The notes beneath the pieces are model-generated. The model was given only the letters and a program-made list of their open reading frames with translations. It ran no database searches and was not told the origin of the DNA. From Paenibacillus pabuli (GTDB lineage: Bacteria > Bacillota > Bacilli > Paenibacillales > Paenibacillaceae), in contig NZ_CP073714.1 of the NCBI RefSeq assembly GCF_023101145.1, forward strand, positions 6,572,001-6,636,000: DNA of 64,000 bases, given 5' to 3'. Shown here in pieces: positions 9,285-16,639 of the stretch (position 1 is the first letter of the stretch; each line of letters begins with the position of its first letter). The position numbers were made by a program, and so were the translations under genes.

Positions 9285-9479
9285 TCAGAACCACTCTTTA
9301 ACTTGAATGTTTTTATACTGATTTCTATAATTCTGGTGATATTTTATCTTTTCGATCAGATTGCATCTTCTCTGTTTTTGCTCCTCCAGCCGTTTTTTCA
9401 CTCCTCTCATTAACAATCGGTATCTTTGGTCATCATTGTGGCTGAGTTGATGCATTTCTTCAAAAATCGCTTTACTCAT
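9285..9479 (-). CDS. Small hypothetical protein
   Basis: 64 residues, lysine/arginine/glutamine rich and probably helical (RGVKKRLEEQKQRR core). ATG preceded by GGAG at long spacing, so translation signals are only fair. No family recognised. It could be a chance frame. Confidence 0.35.
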   Translation of the reverse strand: MSKAIFEEMHQLSHNDDQRYRLLMRGVKKRLEEQKQRRCNLIEKIKYHQNYRNQYKNIQVKEWF

Positions 9480-9584
9480 AATGTTCTCTTCACTCCAATA
9501 TTCAGTTTCTATTGCTCATTATACTGAGATGGACTGAACAAATTCTAAACAAGCTCTCTATGAGTTTTTTTTCGAATTAACAGC

Positions 9585-9622
9585 AAAAGAACACCTTCAC
9601 ATCTATGTGATAGAAGGTGTTC
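9585..9622 (-). terminator. Terminator after the thioredoxin-like gene
   Basis: Stem GAACACCTTC/GAAGGTGTTC around a CATCTATG loop region, followed on the minus strand by TTTTGCTGTT. Confidence 0.8.
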
Positions 9623-9653
9623 AGATAGATCAAGTCTATGGAAATAACGAAGT

Positions 9654-9980
9654 TTATACTTTGGACTCCAAAGTCTGCAGGTACTCCGAGATTTGAACAG
9701 GCGTTTTAGCCCATTTGCTGTGCAGATGTGCAATTTTCTTGCCGTTCTGGAATACGAGCAGGCTTGGAATACCGCGTACACCGTTCTCTTCTGCAAACGG
9801 CAGGAACTCTTCTGCATCCAGGGCATAGAAGGTTTTATCCGCATGCTGGTCGATAACATCCCCGATAAAGCGATCCAGGTTTTTGCAATCCGGACACCAG
9901 GTTGTATCAAATTTAATGACGGTCAGTCCGTCAGAATTGATTGTATCGCGATATTGTTGTTCACTTTGAATTCTTTCCAT
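9654..9980 (-). CDS. Thioredoxin-family protein (YtpP-like)
   Basis: 108 residues, full thioredoxin fold. Active site WCPDC with C29 and C32 (instead of WCGPC), and the cis-proline loop VRGIPSLLVFQNGK. Cytoplasmic thiol-disulfide reductase; the altered inter-cysteine dipeptide suggests a specialised rather than housekeeping thioredoxin. ATG after AGGGAGA. Monocistronic. Confidence 0.9.
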   Translation of the reverse strand: MERIQSEQQYRDTINSDGLTVIKFDTTWCPDCKNLDRFIGDVIDQHADKTFYALDAEEFLPFAEENGVRGIPSLLVFQNGKKIAHLHSKWAKTPVQISEYLQTLESKV

Positions 9981-10064
9981 ATGTCTTCTCTCCCTTATTT
10001 GATTCTTTATGGTTGACCTTCATTGTACCTCTTATAGTTACAATTGAAAATAGGCTGCCAACGT

Positions 10065-10973
10065 TTAACGGTGCTGCTTGTACAGATTTGCGGGGCTAAG
10101 CTCCCGTATTACGTTAATCTCCGCAGCCGTAAGTGGTACGGATTCCGAAGCTGCGATATTATGCAACAACTGCTCTCTCGAACTGGCGCCTGGCACAACA
10201 GCAGCAACAGCCGGATGTGCTAGCGCGTAACGAATAGCCGTTTGAGCCATGCTGCGATTGTCTGTTACCAAACGGCTCAGTCCATCACGTATGATGTGCA
10301 ACTCCTCCGGTGTATAATCCAGATACCCCTTATCTGCCTTGGCAGTACCAGAATCGGCGAGAACCCCACTTGCCACGGGTCCACGAGCGATCACACTAAT
10401 CCCTTTTTGCTCCAATAAAGGCAGCACTTCTTCTTCGGCCCGACGATCTGCAACGCTGTATTGATTCATCACGCTGACAATGGAAGCCCTTTGCACATAT
10501 TCACGAATCACGTTAGGCCGGATGGAGGATATGCCGTAATATCGGATAAGACCTTCCTGCTTCAATTCCTCAAAGGCTTCGATCGTCTCTTCGATTGGAT
10601 CGTCCATTGTGCCGCCATGCAGCTGATACAGATCAATATAATCCGTCTGCAGCCGTTTCAGGCTGTCTCGCACAGCCTGTTTGATATAGGCTTTGGACGG
10701 GTCCCATGACCAGCCTTCTTTTTCCGGTATACGACGATTGCCAACCTTGGTTGCCACAATGACCTGATCCCGGCGTCCCTGGATGGCCTGGCCGACGATT
10801 TCCTCGTTTAATCCTGCATCGTACAGGTCAGCGGTATCCAGAAGGTTAACACCATGATCCAATGCTTCATGGATCAGGGCTACGGCTGGTTTCACTTCGG
10901 TTCCAAGTGACATACAGCCTAATCCAATTTCACCAACCATGAGTTCGGATGAACCCAGACGATTTTTCTTCAT
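10065..10973 (-). CDS. Aldo/keto reductase
   Basis: 302 residues from the ATG at 10973, which is preceded by AAAGGGG and begins with the typical MKKNRLGSSEL strand; the 30-residue upstream extension is dropped. (beta/alpha)8 NADPH oxidoreductase with family motifs: GLGCMSLGTE, the catalytic Asp/Tyr stretch LLDTADLYDAG, ATKVGNRR with catalytic lysine, DLYQLHGG with histidine, and the C-terminal cofactor motif VVPGASSREQL. YqkF/YcsN-like. Substrate unknown. Confidence 0.9.
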   Translation of the reverse strand: MKKNRLGSSELMVGEIGLGCMSLGTEVKPAVALIHEALDHGVNLLDTADLYDAGLNEEIVGQAIQGRRDQVIVATKVGNRRIPEKEGWSWDPSKAYIKQAVRDSLKRLQTDYIDLYQLHGGTMDDPIEETIEAFEELKQEGLIRYYGISSIRPNVIREYVQRASIVSVMNQYSVADRRAEEEVLPLLEQKGISVIARGPVASGVLADSGTAKADKGYLDYTPEELHIIRDGLSRLVTDNRSMAQTAIRYALAHPAVAAVVPGASSREQLLHNIAASESVPLTAAEINVIRELSPANLYKQHR

Positions 10974-11061
10974 ATGATGCACATCCCCTTTCATACGTTC
11001 TGCAAGTTTACATTGTATCATTCTTGCTGGCAAAAATCGCATCTGACCTATGGCCGCACAC

Positions 11062-11090
11062 AAAAACCCGGAACCATACCAGCTCCGGGC
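11062..11090 (-). terminator. Terminator after the small YtxH-like gene
   Basis: Stem CCCGGAG/TTCCGGG followed on the minus strand by TTTTTG. Placed 36 bp beyond the stop of the 57-residue gene. Confidence 0.75.
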
Positions 11091-11125
11091 TCATGATCAT
11101 TGACTCTCGTATAACAACAATTATT

Positions 11126-11299
11126 TTAGATCACACGTGAACCTTTTTTGCTTCCATAAGACGGTTTTGAAGATGAACTTGTATTTTTCATCAGTCCTGA
11201 CACCGTGCTGAACAGCTTATCCCTTGCTTGTTTGTTTCTCATCAAATAAGTCACACCTGCTCCAATGGCTGTTACGATAATTCCACTTTTTTTAGACAT
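11126..11299 (-). CDS. Small hypothetical protein, 57 aa
   Basis: Found by reading the strand directly. The ATG follows AAGGAGG with 7-nt spacing, an excellent ribosome-binding site, and a terminator follows. The protein has a short hydrophobic N-terminus (GIIVTAIGAGVTYLM), a basic middle (RNKQARDKLF) and a serine/lysine-rich tail, resembling small YtxH-like proteins of Bacilli, although I cannot assign a family. Possibly membrane-attached through the N-terminal segment. Confidence 0.75.
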   Translation of the reverse strand: MSKKSGIIVTAIGAGVTYLMRNKQARDKLFSTVSGLMKNTSSSSKPSYGSKKGSRVI

Positions 11300-11392
11300 G
11301 TGTCGTTCCTCCTTCAGGATTAATCTACATCGTGTCTTGCTTGAGATTACCCCGTAGGAGAAAAACGAAACGTCATAATCGTTAGCTTCCGA

Positions 11393-12136
11393 TCAATCGG
11401 ATGGTGGTGCGACATGGGTCATTTCTTCATGTTTGTATGTCGAGCCATCCGCTGTCAGGTAAAAATGACCGATCGGATGCAGATCTTCATCCAATTCATA
11501 GACGAGCGGAATGCCTGTCGGGATATTAAGCGCCATTACGTCTGCTTCGGACATTTGGTCCAGATGCATGACTAGTGAACGGAGCGTATTGCCGTGCGCG
11601 GAGATCAGTACCCTTTTGCCCGCTGACACAACCGGTTTGATCTCTGCATTCCAATACTCCAGCACCCGCTTCGATGTATCCATCAAATTCTCGGTACGCG
11701 GGATGGTGCAGCCCAGCCGTTGATACTTGTCCTGATCCTGAACATAACGATCATCCGTCTCGTCTAATGCCGGGGGAGATACGCTCACAGAGCGTCTCCA
11801 CTCCTTGACTTGCTCCTCGCCGTACTTCAGCGCAGTCTGCTGTTTGTTCAACCCTTGCAATGCTCCATAGTGACGTTCGTTCAGCTTCCACGTCTTTGTG
11901 ATCGGAATCCACATCCGGTCCATCTCATCAAGTGCAATATCCAGTGTTCGAATGGAGCGTTTGAGCACCGAAGCATAAGCGTAGTCAAAATCAAAACCCT
12001 GTTCCTTCAGAATCTTTCCCGCTTTACGCGCTTCTCCGTATCCATCGGTCGTCAGATCCACATCCGTCCAACCGGTAAAACGGTTCTCCACATTCCACAT
12101 ACTCTGTCCATGGCGAATTAATACGACTCTGTACAT
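11393..12136 (-). CDS. gpmA: 2,3-bisphosphoglycerate-dependent phosphoglycerate mutase
   Basis: Glycolytic interconversion of 3- and 2-phosphoglycerate. 247 residues, family length. RHGQSMWN with phospho-acceptor H9, ENRFTGWTDVDLT, a RHYGALQGLNK stretch and second catalytic histidine in ISAHGNTLRS. The ATG at 12136 follows GGAAGGAGG; the 7-residue upstream extension is discarded. Many Bacilli use the independent GpmI enzyme, so this may be an additional isoenzyme. Confidence 0.95.
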   Translation of the reverse strand: MYRVVLIRHGQSMWNVENRFTGWTDVDLTTDGYGEARKAGKILKEQGFDFDYAYASVLKRSIRTLDIALDEMDRMWIPITKTWKLNERHYGALQGLNKQQTALKYGEEQVKEWRRSVSVSPPALDETDDRYVQDQDKYQRLGCTIPRTENLMDTSKRVLEYWNAEIKPVVSAGKRVLISAHGNTLRSLVMHLDQMSEADVMALNIPTGIPLVYELDEDLHPIGHFYLTADGSTYKHEEMTHVAPPSD

Positions 12137-12209
12137 ACGCGTGAATCCTCCTTCCATGAAACCATTACCCGCAAGGCGAGCCGGATATGCCCATGATATT
12201 TGAAGTTTA

Positions 12210-12794
12210 TTAATAATAAGGCGCCATCATCAGGTATACAACTACACCTGTTGAACTCACGTAGAGCCAGATCGGCATCGTCCAGCGAGCAATTTTACGG
12301 TGTTTCTTCAATTGATTCGTCCAGCCCCATACCAGAGTGAACAGAGCAAGCGGCACAATAATGGCTGCCAGTATGCTGTGGGAGATCAGAATAAAGAAGT
12401 AAATGGAACGAATGATGCCTTCTCCGCCGTATTTCGACGTTTCCGGAGACAGATAGTGGAACGAAAGATACGTAACAAGAAATAAAAGGGTCGTCGAGAA
12501 AGCAGCAAGGATAAACCGTTTATGCAATTTCACATTCCGCTTGATAATGGCAATCAAGGCTGCCAGCAGAAAGATAAAGGTGAAGCTGTTGAAAACGGCG
12601 TTAAATCGCGGCAAGATTGTAATGTCAAAGGCCACATCGCCTTTGTATCCGATCGACGGTGCAAAGAACAACAATAAAATAATGACGTTGGCGAGAATGG
12701 AAATGGTAATAATGAGACCTGCGAAATTTTTATTACTGGTCGGGGCAATCTGATTGGATTGAATGTTCGGGTCCCCTTTGTCTTGTTTGCCCAA
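12210..12794 (-). CDS. DUF420 family membrane protein
   Basis: 194 residues with about five predicted membrane helices, and the conserved KLHKRFILAAF and LSFHYL stretches of the YozB/DUF420 family, which is often found near cytochrome oxidase assembly genes. Function not established. Start is TTG with GAGGAGG nine bases upstream. Confidence 0.85.
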   Translation of the reverse strand: MGKQDKGDPNIQSNQIAPTSNKNFAGLIITISILANVIILLLFFAPSIGYKGDVAFDITILPRFNAVFNSFTFIFLLAALIAIIKRNVKLHKRFILAAFSTTLLFLVTYLSFHYLSPETSKYGGEGIIRSIYFFILISHSILAAIIVPLALFTLVWGWTNQLKKHRKIARWTMPIWLYVSSTGVVVYLMMAPYY

Positions 12795-12951
12795 TGAAAA
12801 ATCCTCCTCATATCCTAACTTCTATGTTCTATCTCATTATATCTTGCCATTTCTCGACTGTTAAGTGACAACACTCTGAACAAAAAGCCTCGTCAGGTAC
12901 CCTTAAAATGCCCACATAAGGCCATTCTCATTAAAAGCACACCTTCACTGG

Positions 12952-12980
12952 TTTACCCCATCCTGTATTTGTGGTATAAT
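12952..12980 (+). promoter_or_regulatory. Promoter of the antiporter leader
   Basis: TTTACC (12952-12957), 17-bp spacer, perfect TATAAT (12975-12980). It starts a leader of about 180 nt ahead of the antiporter gene that contains two intrinsic terminators. The rest of 12795-12951 shows nothing recognisable. Confidence 0.7.
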
Positions 12981-13010
12981 TAATACAATTAATCAAATAC
13001 GCGTTGAACT

Positions 13011-13048
13011 GGAGGAGCCTGTCACCAAGGGCCCTCCTTGTCTTTTTT
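13011..13048 (+). terminator. Leader terminator 1
   Basis: GGAGG-(A)-GCC pairs with GGC-CCTCC around a 10-nt loop, followed by TTGTCTTTTTT. It lies about 24 nt after the predicted transcription start and before the antiporter coding region, so it acts as an attenuator or ends a very short RNA. Confidence 0.65.
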
Positions 13049-13050
13049 AA

Positions 13051-13093
13051 GGCATAAAGCGGCACACTGACATACGCCGTTTTATGCCTTTTT
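13051..13093 (+). terminator. Leader terminator 2
   Basis: 13-bp stem GGCATAAAGCGGC/GCCGTTTTATGCC with one G-T pair and a 12-nt loop, then TTTTT. It begins two bases after the U-tract of terminator 1. No promoter is visible between it and the antiporter start. Confidence 0.8.
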
Positions 13094-13168
13094 CTGTTCC
13101 TAGGCCTGGAATGATCCCCCCTTGGACTGGTAATCCTATAAACGCTACTGCTGGAGAGGAGTACACCT

Positions 13169-14359
13169 ATGGAATTTATTTTGGTTCTTGCACTTATTCT
13201 GATTTTCACCAAGTTAGCTGGAGATTTATCAGTAAGACTTGGTCAACCTTCCGTATTGGGAAAATTAATTGTGGGTGTCATTCTGGGACCTGCTATGCTC
13301 GGTTGGGTTCAACCGAATGATTTCATCCATTATATGGCCGAAATTGGGGTATTACTGCTCATGTTCATTGCCGGACTTGAAACCGATCTGGAGCAGTTGA
13401 AGAAAAATTGGAAAGCTTCCTTTGCGGTTGCGGTGGGGGGTATCATTTTACCATTCATCGGAGGTTATGGAGCTGCAGCAGCGTTCGGCATGTCTCAGAC
13501 ACATGCTTTGTTCTTTGGACTGTTGTTCTGTGCCACTTCGGTCAGCATTTCGGTTCAAACGTTAAAAGACATGAACCAGCTCAGCTCTCGTGAGGGTACA
13601 ACGATTCTTGGAGCAGCTGTCGTTGATGATGTCCTGGTCGTGGTCATCCTCGCTGTCATGATGAGTTTGCTCGGAACAGGTGCTACCGATACTTCAATCT
13701 CTTTGCTTATTGGTAAGAAGCTGCTATTCTTTGTTGTTATTATCGCTGCCAGTTGGTTCCTTGTTCCACGGGTCATGAAGTGGATGGCACCGCTGAAGGT
13801 CACGGAAACCGTTATTACAGCCGGATTAATCATCTGTTTTGGCTTTTCGTACTTTGCGGAATGGATGGGTGTTGCAGGCATTATCGGTGCATTTGCGGCG
13901 GGTATCGCCATCTCCCAAACCAACTTCAAACATGAAGTCGAAACGAAACTTGAGCCGATCGCCTACAGCATTTTTGTCCCTGTATTCTTTGTAAGTATTG
14001 GCTTAAACGTTACCTTTGAAGGTGTCGGTTCACAAATCTGGTTCATTGTTGTCATCAGTCTCATCGCCATTGTAACCAAGCTTCTGGGCGGCGGAGCAGG
14101 TGCGCGTTTGACCGGATTTGATCGCTCATCCTCCCTCGCCATCGGTGCAGGCATGATTTCACGAGGAGAAGTGGCTCTTATCATCGCCTCCACCGGACTC
14201 GCTTCCGGATTGCTCGACCCTGAGTATTTCACCAGTGTGGTCATCATGGTTATCGTTACAACGCTGGTTACACCACCTTTACTCAAAATCACCTTTGCAC
14301 GCAAAAAAGGGGAGACCCCTGTTGAAAAAGGGATTGAGGAGTCCCATCTAAGCGGGTAA
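13169..14359 (+). CDS. CPA2-type cation:proton antiporter
   Basis: 396 residues, about 12 membrane helices, Na_H_Exchanger fold. Conserved features include KLIVGVILGPAMLG, the LLLMFIAGLETDL helix and the ion-binding double aspartate in GAAVVDDVLVVVIL characteristic of KefB/NapA-like CPA2 exchangers. It lacks a C-terminal RCK/TrkA-N nucleotide-binding domain. ATG after GGAGAGGAG. Exchanges Na+ or K+ for H+; the ion is not determined. Expression must pass two leader terminators. Confidence 0.92.
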   Translation: MEFILVLALILIFTKLAGDLSVRLGQPSVLGKLIVGVILGPAMLGWVQPNDFIHYMAEIGVLLLMFIAGLETDLEQLKKNWKASFAVAVGGIILPFIGGYGAAAAFGMSQTHALFFGLLFCATSVSISVQTLKDMNQLSSREGTTILGAAVVDDVLVVVILAVMMSLLGTGATDTSISLLIGKKLLFFVVIIAASWFLVPRVMKWMAPLKVTETVITAGLIICFGFSYFAEWMGVAGIIGAFAAGIAISQTNFKHEVETKLEPIAYSIFVPVFFVSIGLNVTFEGVGSQIWFIVVISLIAIVTKLLGGGAGARLTGFDRSSSLAIGAGMISRGEVALIIASTGLASGLLDPEYFTSVVIMVIVTTLVTPPLLKITFARKKGETPVEKGIEESHLSG

Positions 14360-14424
14360 TGACATTAGAGAAAATATCAACAGATGAAGCGAAAAGTCGG
14401 GTTCTCTTGGAATTCTTTAAAGTA

Positions 14425-14454
14425 TTGAAATGCCCCTGCTTCTAACGTTATACT
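14425..14454 (+). promoter_or_regulatory. Promoter between antiporter and nuclease-like gene
   Basis: TTGAAA (14425-14430), 18-bp spacer, TATACT (14449-14454). The predicted start near 14461 lies about 30 nt before a strong terminator hairpin. Confidence 0.6.
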
Positions 14455-14489
14455 TGTCCTTATAAAAGAACTCAGGTCGTGAAGCACAC

Positions 14490-14552
14490 GCCGCTTTGAT
14501 ACATTCCCACCCTCTAATTCCAGAAGGTCGGAAATGTTCAAAGCGGCTTTTT
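14490..14552 (+). terminator. Strong terminator upstream of the nuclease-like gene
   Basis: About 17-bp stem (GCCGCTTTGA...CATTCC with GGAAATGTTCAAAGCGGC, one bulge) followed by TTTTT. It may end the antiporter transcript, but also ends any RNA from the promoter at 14425, leaving a ~90-nt RNA or an attenuated leader for the next gene. Confidence 0.8.
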
Positions 14553-14600
14553 GCTTTATCTAATATTTGTTTCGACCTGCATTAGGGGGAAATGATTACG

Positions 14601-15254
14601 ATGAACATTGAATTTGAACAGGCATATGAGGAATGGATACACTCGCTTCTGAAGAAGGAAACTAACTTAAGAGTGCGTTCAAGAATAGAAAATGGACTCG
14701 AACATGCTTCTTTGGAATTTCTACGTTCGGTTTGGTTCCCCGTAGTCAGGAACTTCAACCATTTGCATCCAGAATGGGAAGTCCAAGACTTCCATAACGG
14801 CTATCGGTATCTTGATCTGGCTTATCTGCCTGGTAATGGTGTAAAGGGAGGTATTGAGATAAAAGGATATGGGCCCCATGCTCGTGATCTTGATGTGCTT
14901 CGCTTTAAGGATCTCTGTTGGCGGCATTGTTTGCTGACACTTGATGATTGGACATTTTTGCCGATAGCTTATCTTTCCATCAAGGAAGAACCTAAACGTT
15001 GCCAACAGCTTGTGCTTTCTTTTATGGGGAAATTCGTTGCCACGGATACACCGTCATCCTTTAATTGGCTCGAAGCGGAGTGCATACGTTATGCCAGACG
15101 CCTCTTGCGTCCTTTTACTCCGTCGGAACTAGCAACCCACCTGCGAATCACAGATCAGCATGCTCGAAGAATTCTGCACAACTTGGTTATTCAACAGGTA
15201 CTACACGTCACAAGTGGCAAACAAAGATATCGAACATATGCGTTACGAACCTGA
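14601..15254 (+). CDS. PD-(D/E)XK nuclease-like protein with C-terminal winged helix
   Basis: 217 residues. The N-terminal half has the restriction-endonuclease core pattern: D72 in RYLDLAYLP, E86-x-K88 in GGIEIKGYG, then a DUF559/Vsr-like RFKDLCWRHCLLTLDDW strand-helix. The C-terminus (~150-217: FTPSELATHLRITDQHARRI, then a beta-wing ending in YRTYALRT) resembles a winged helix. I infer a DNA-binding protein with an intact-looking nuclease centre; no methylase is adjacent. The second ATG (14601) is chosen because AGGGGGA lies 10 bp from it and only 2 bp from the first (14592). Its last codons fall inside a repeat unit. Confidence 0.75.
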   Translation: MNIEFEQAYEEWIHSLLKKETNLRVRSRIENGLEHASLEFLRSVWFPVVRNFNHLHPEWEVQDFHNGYRYLDLAYLPGNGVKGGIEIKGYGPHARDLDVLRFKDLCWRHCLLTLDDWTFLPIAYLSIKEEPKRCQQLVLSFMGKFVATDTPSSFNWLEAECIRYARRLLRPFTPSELATHLRITDQHARRILHNLVIQQVLHVTSGKQRYRTYALRT

Positions 15255-15434
15255 GACACTCTATATCAGCAGAATTCATCTGATCCGTCATCTAACGAAT
15301 CCAAGCCACCTTATTTGTGCAAAATTGATTCAATTACGGCTATAAATCAAACTTTTCATGAAATAAGAATGATGGGATTCGTTAGATTTTAAACATTACT
15401 CGTATTTCCTAAATAAGCACATTCCAGTTCGTTA
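15243..15434. repeat. Symmetric four-unit repeat element, 50-nt period
   Basis: A 24-nt unit TAACGAA-N10-CTTATTT occurs exactly at 15293-15316 (+), 15361-15384 (-) and 15411-15434 (-); a degraded unit (TTACGAA-N10-TCTATAT) is at 15243-15266 (+). Units on each strand are 50 nt apart and the four positions are mirror-symmetric about 15338.5, so the RNA or single strand can fold as a ~192-nt hairpin. The inner pair has 13-bp perfect arms (15290-15302 with 15375-15387). It looks like a dispersed non-coding repeat. The first unit includes the stop codon of the nuclease-like gene. Confidence 0.7.
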
Positions 15435-15510
15435 AAATTCTTTCAGATCGTTTGATTGTTCGTTGATGTTAAAGTCGATATTCTTTAAGGACCTGCACAA
15501 ACACACAAAC

Positions 15511-15543
15511 AAAAAAAGACCACTCCATTAACAAGAGGTCTTT
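15511..15543 (-). terminator. Terminator after the DedA gene
   Basis: Stem AAAGACC/GGTCTTT followed on the minus strand by TTTTTTTG; lies 32 bp past the DedA stop. Confidence 0.8.
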
Positions 15544-15574
15544 ATCCTCGCCTGTTATAACAGGCTGTCCCATT

Positions 15575-16060
15575 TTAAGTTAACACACCAACGTAAAAAC
15601 CGATCGATATAAAGACAACACACCATATAAACGCTCCAATGCTGGAGACAATCACGTATCGCCCAATAGCCATGCGGCTGATTCCGGAGAAGCAACACAT
15701 CAAATGACGAATGCCTGGAATGAAGTAGCCCAGTATGATAGACCAGTATCCATATTTCAAAAACCAGGACTCCACTCTGCCCAGGCGTTTGGCGTTGACC
15801 CCAACCCATTTACCATACTTCTCAACCAGTGGCCGACCAGCCTTCTTGCCAATCGTGTAACTCAGAAGTCCTCCGGTAAACGCTCCGCCAAAACTGACAA
15901 GGATGGATACCGAATAATTCAGCACCGAGATGGAGGCGAGATAACCGACAAAGGTCATCATCACCTCATCTGGTATTGGCATGCCAATCACGCCAAGAGC
16001 CAGTAGTCCGTAAATTGCGAAATAACCATATTGACCAATAAATTCTCTTGCAAACTCCAT
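15575..16060 (-). CDS. DedA family membrane protein (YbfM-like)
   Basis: 161 residues from the ATG at 16060, preceded by AAGGAG; this length matches B. subtilis YbfM rather than the ~200-residue DedA proteins. VTT-domain features: PDEVMMTFVGYLAS, SYTIGKKAGRPLVEKYGKWVG, and the FIPGIRHLM motif corresponding to F-x-R-x3-G-x-R. Lies 13 bp after pssA, as ybfM follows pssA in B. subtilis. DedA/VTT proteins help translocate undecaprenyl phosphate or phosphatidylethanolamine; a lipid-flipping role here is inferred. Confidence 0.92.
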   Translation of the reverse strand: MEFAREFIGQYGYFAIYGLLALGVIGMPIPDEVMMTFVGYLASISVLNYSVSILVSFGGAFTGGLLSYTIGKKAGRPLVEKYGKWVGVNAKRLGRVESWFLKYGYWSIILGYFIPGIRHLMCCFSGISRMAIGRYVIVSSIGAFIWCVVFISIGFYVGVLT

Positions 16061-16073
16061 ACTGACTCGCTCC

Positions 16074-16619
16074 TTATTTCGGTTCCACAATATCCTTCTC
16101 ATGGGGGGCTAGCACCTGTTTTAGAGACGGGAATCGGATTTGGCTAACCATTAGACCAGATAATACGATAATGACAAGATAGGCTACACCATGAGTGAAA
16201 TAAGGACTCCAAAGTGCAAAAAAGGACATCAGACCACCTGCAAACGTAATCGGCATACCAACAAAACCATGGCTCGTCGTCTTCTGACAATTGTAACGGG
16301 CGAGACGTAATGCACCACAGACAGGGAACAATGCCGTCAGTGCCATACCCAGTACATTTACCTCATTCATGGAGTTCAAATAAAGGATTAGCACAGGTGC
16401 GGTCCCAAACGAAACAACATCAGCCAGTGAATCCAGCGCTTTGCCGAATTCCCCCTCACAATGCAGCTTGCGTGCTGCAAATCCGTCAAACAAATCAAAG
16501 AACATGGCTACCCAGATCATTGTCACAGCGAGCGCAAACTCGCCATGAATTGCCATAATGACGGCCAGCATGCCTGAAGTTAAGTTGCCCAACGTTAGAA
16601 TGGACGGTAAAGATTTCAT
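16074..16619 (-). CDS. pssA: CDP-diacylglycerol-serine O-phosphatidyltransferase
   Basis: Makes phosphatidylserine, precursor of phosphatidylethanolamine, at the membrane. 181 residues, family length for Bacilli. The CDP-alcohol phosphatidyltransferase motif is intact: DGFAARKLHCEGEFGKALDSLAD, with its four aspartates. ATG after AAAGGGAG. The gene starts 20 bp after the kinase stop and precedes dedA; the psd gene found next in B. subtilis is absent here. Confidence 0.95.
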   Translation of the reverse strand: MKSLPSILTLGNLTSGMLAVIMAIHGEFALAVTMIWVAMFFDLFDGFAARKLHCEGEFGKALDSLADVVSFGTAPVLILYLNSMNEVNVLGMALTALFPVCGALRLARYNCQKTTSHGFVGMPITFAGGLMSFFALWSPYFTHGVAYLVIIVLSGLMVSQIRFPSLKQVLAPHEKDIVEPK

Positions 16620-16639
16620 AGACTTGACTCCCTTTCGTA

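Noticed and set aside
13094..13168. Possible fluoride-type riboswitch (CCTATAAACGCT) before the antiporter
   Set aside because: The conserved GATG...CCTAC pairing and upstream GGNGATGG segment of that class are absent.
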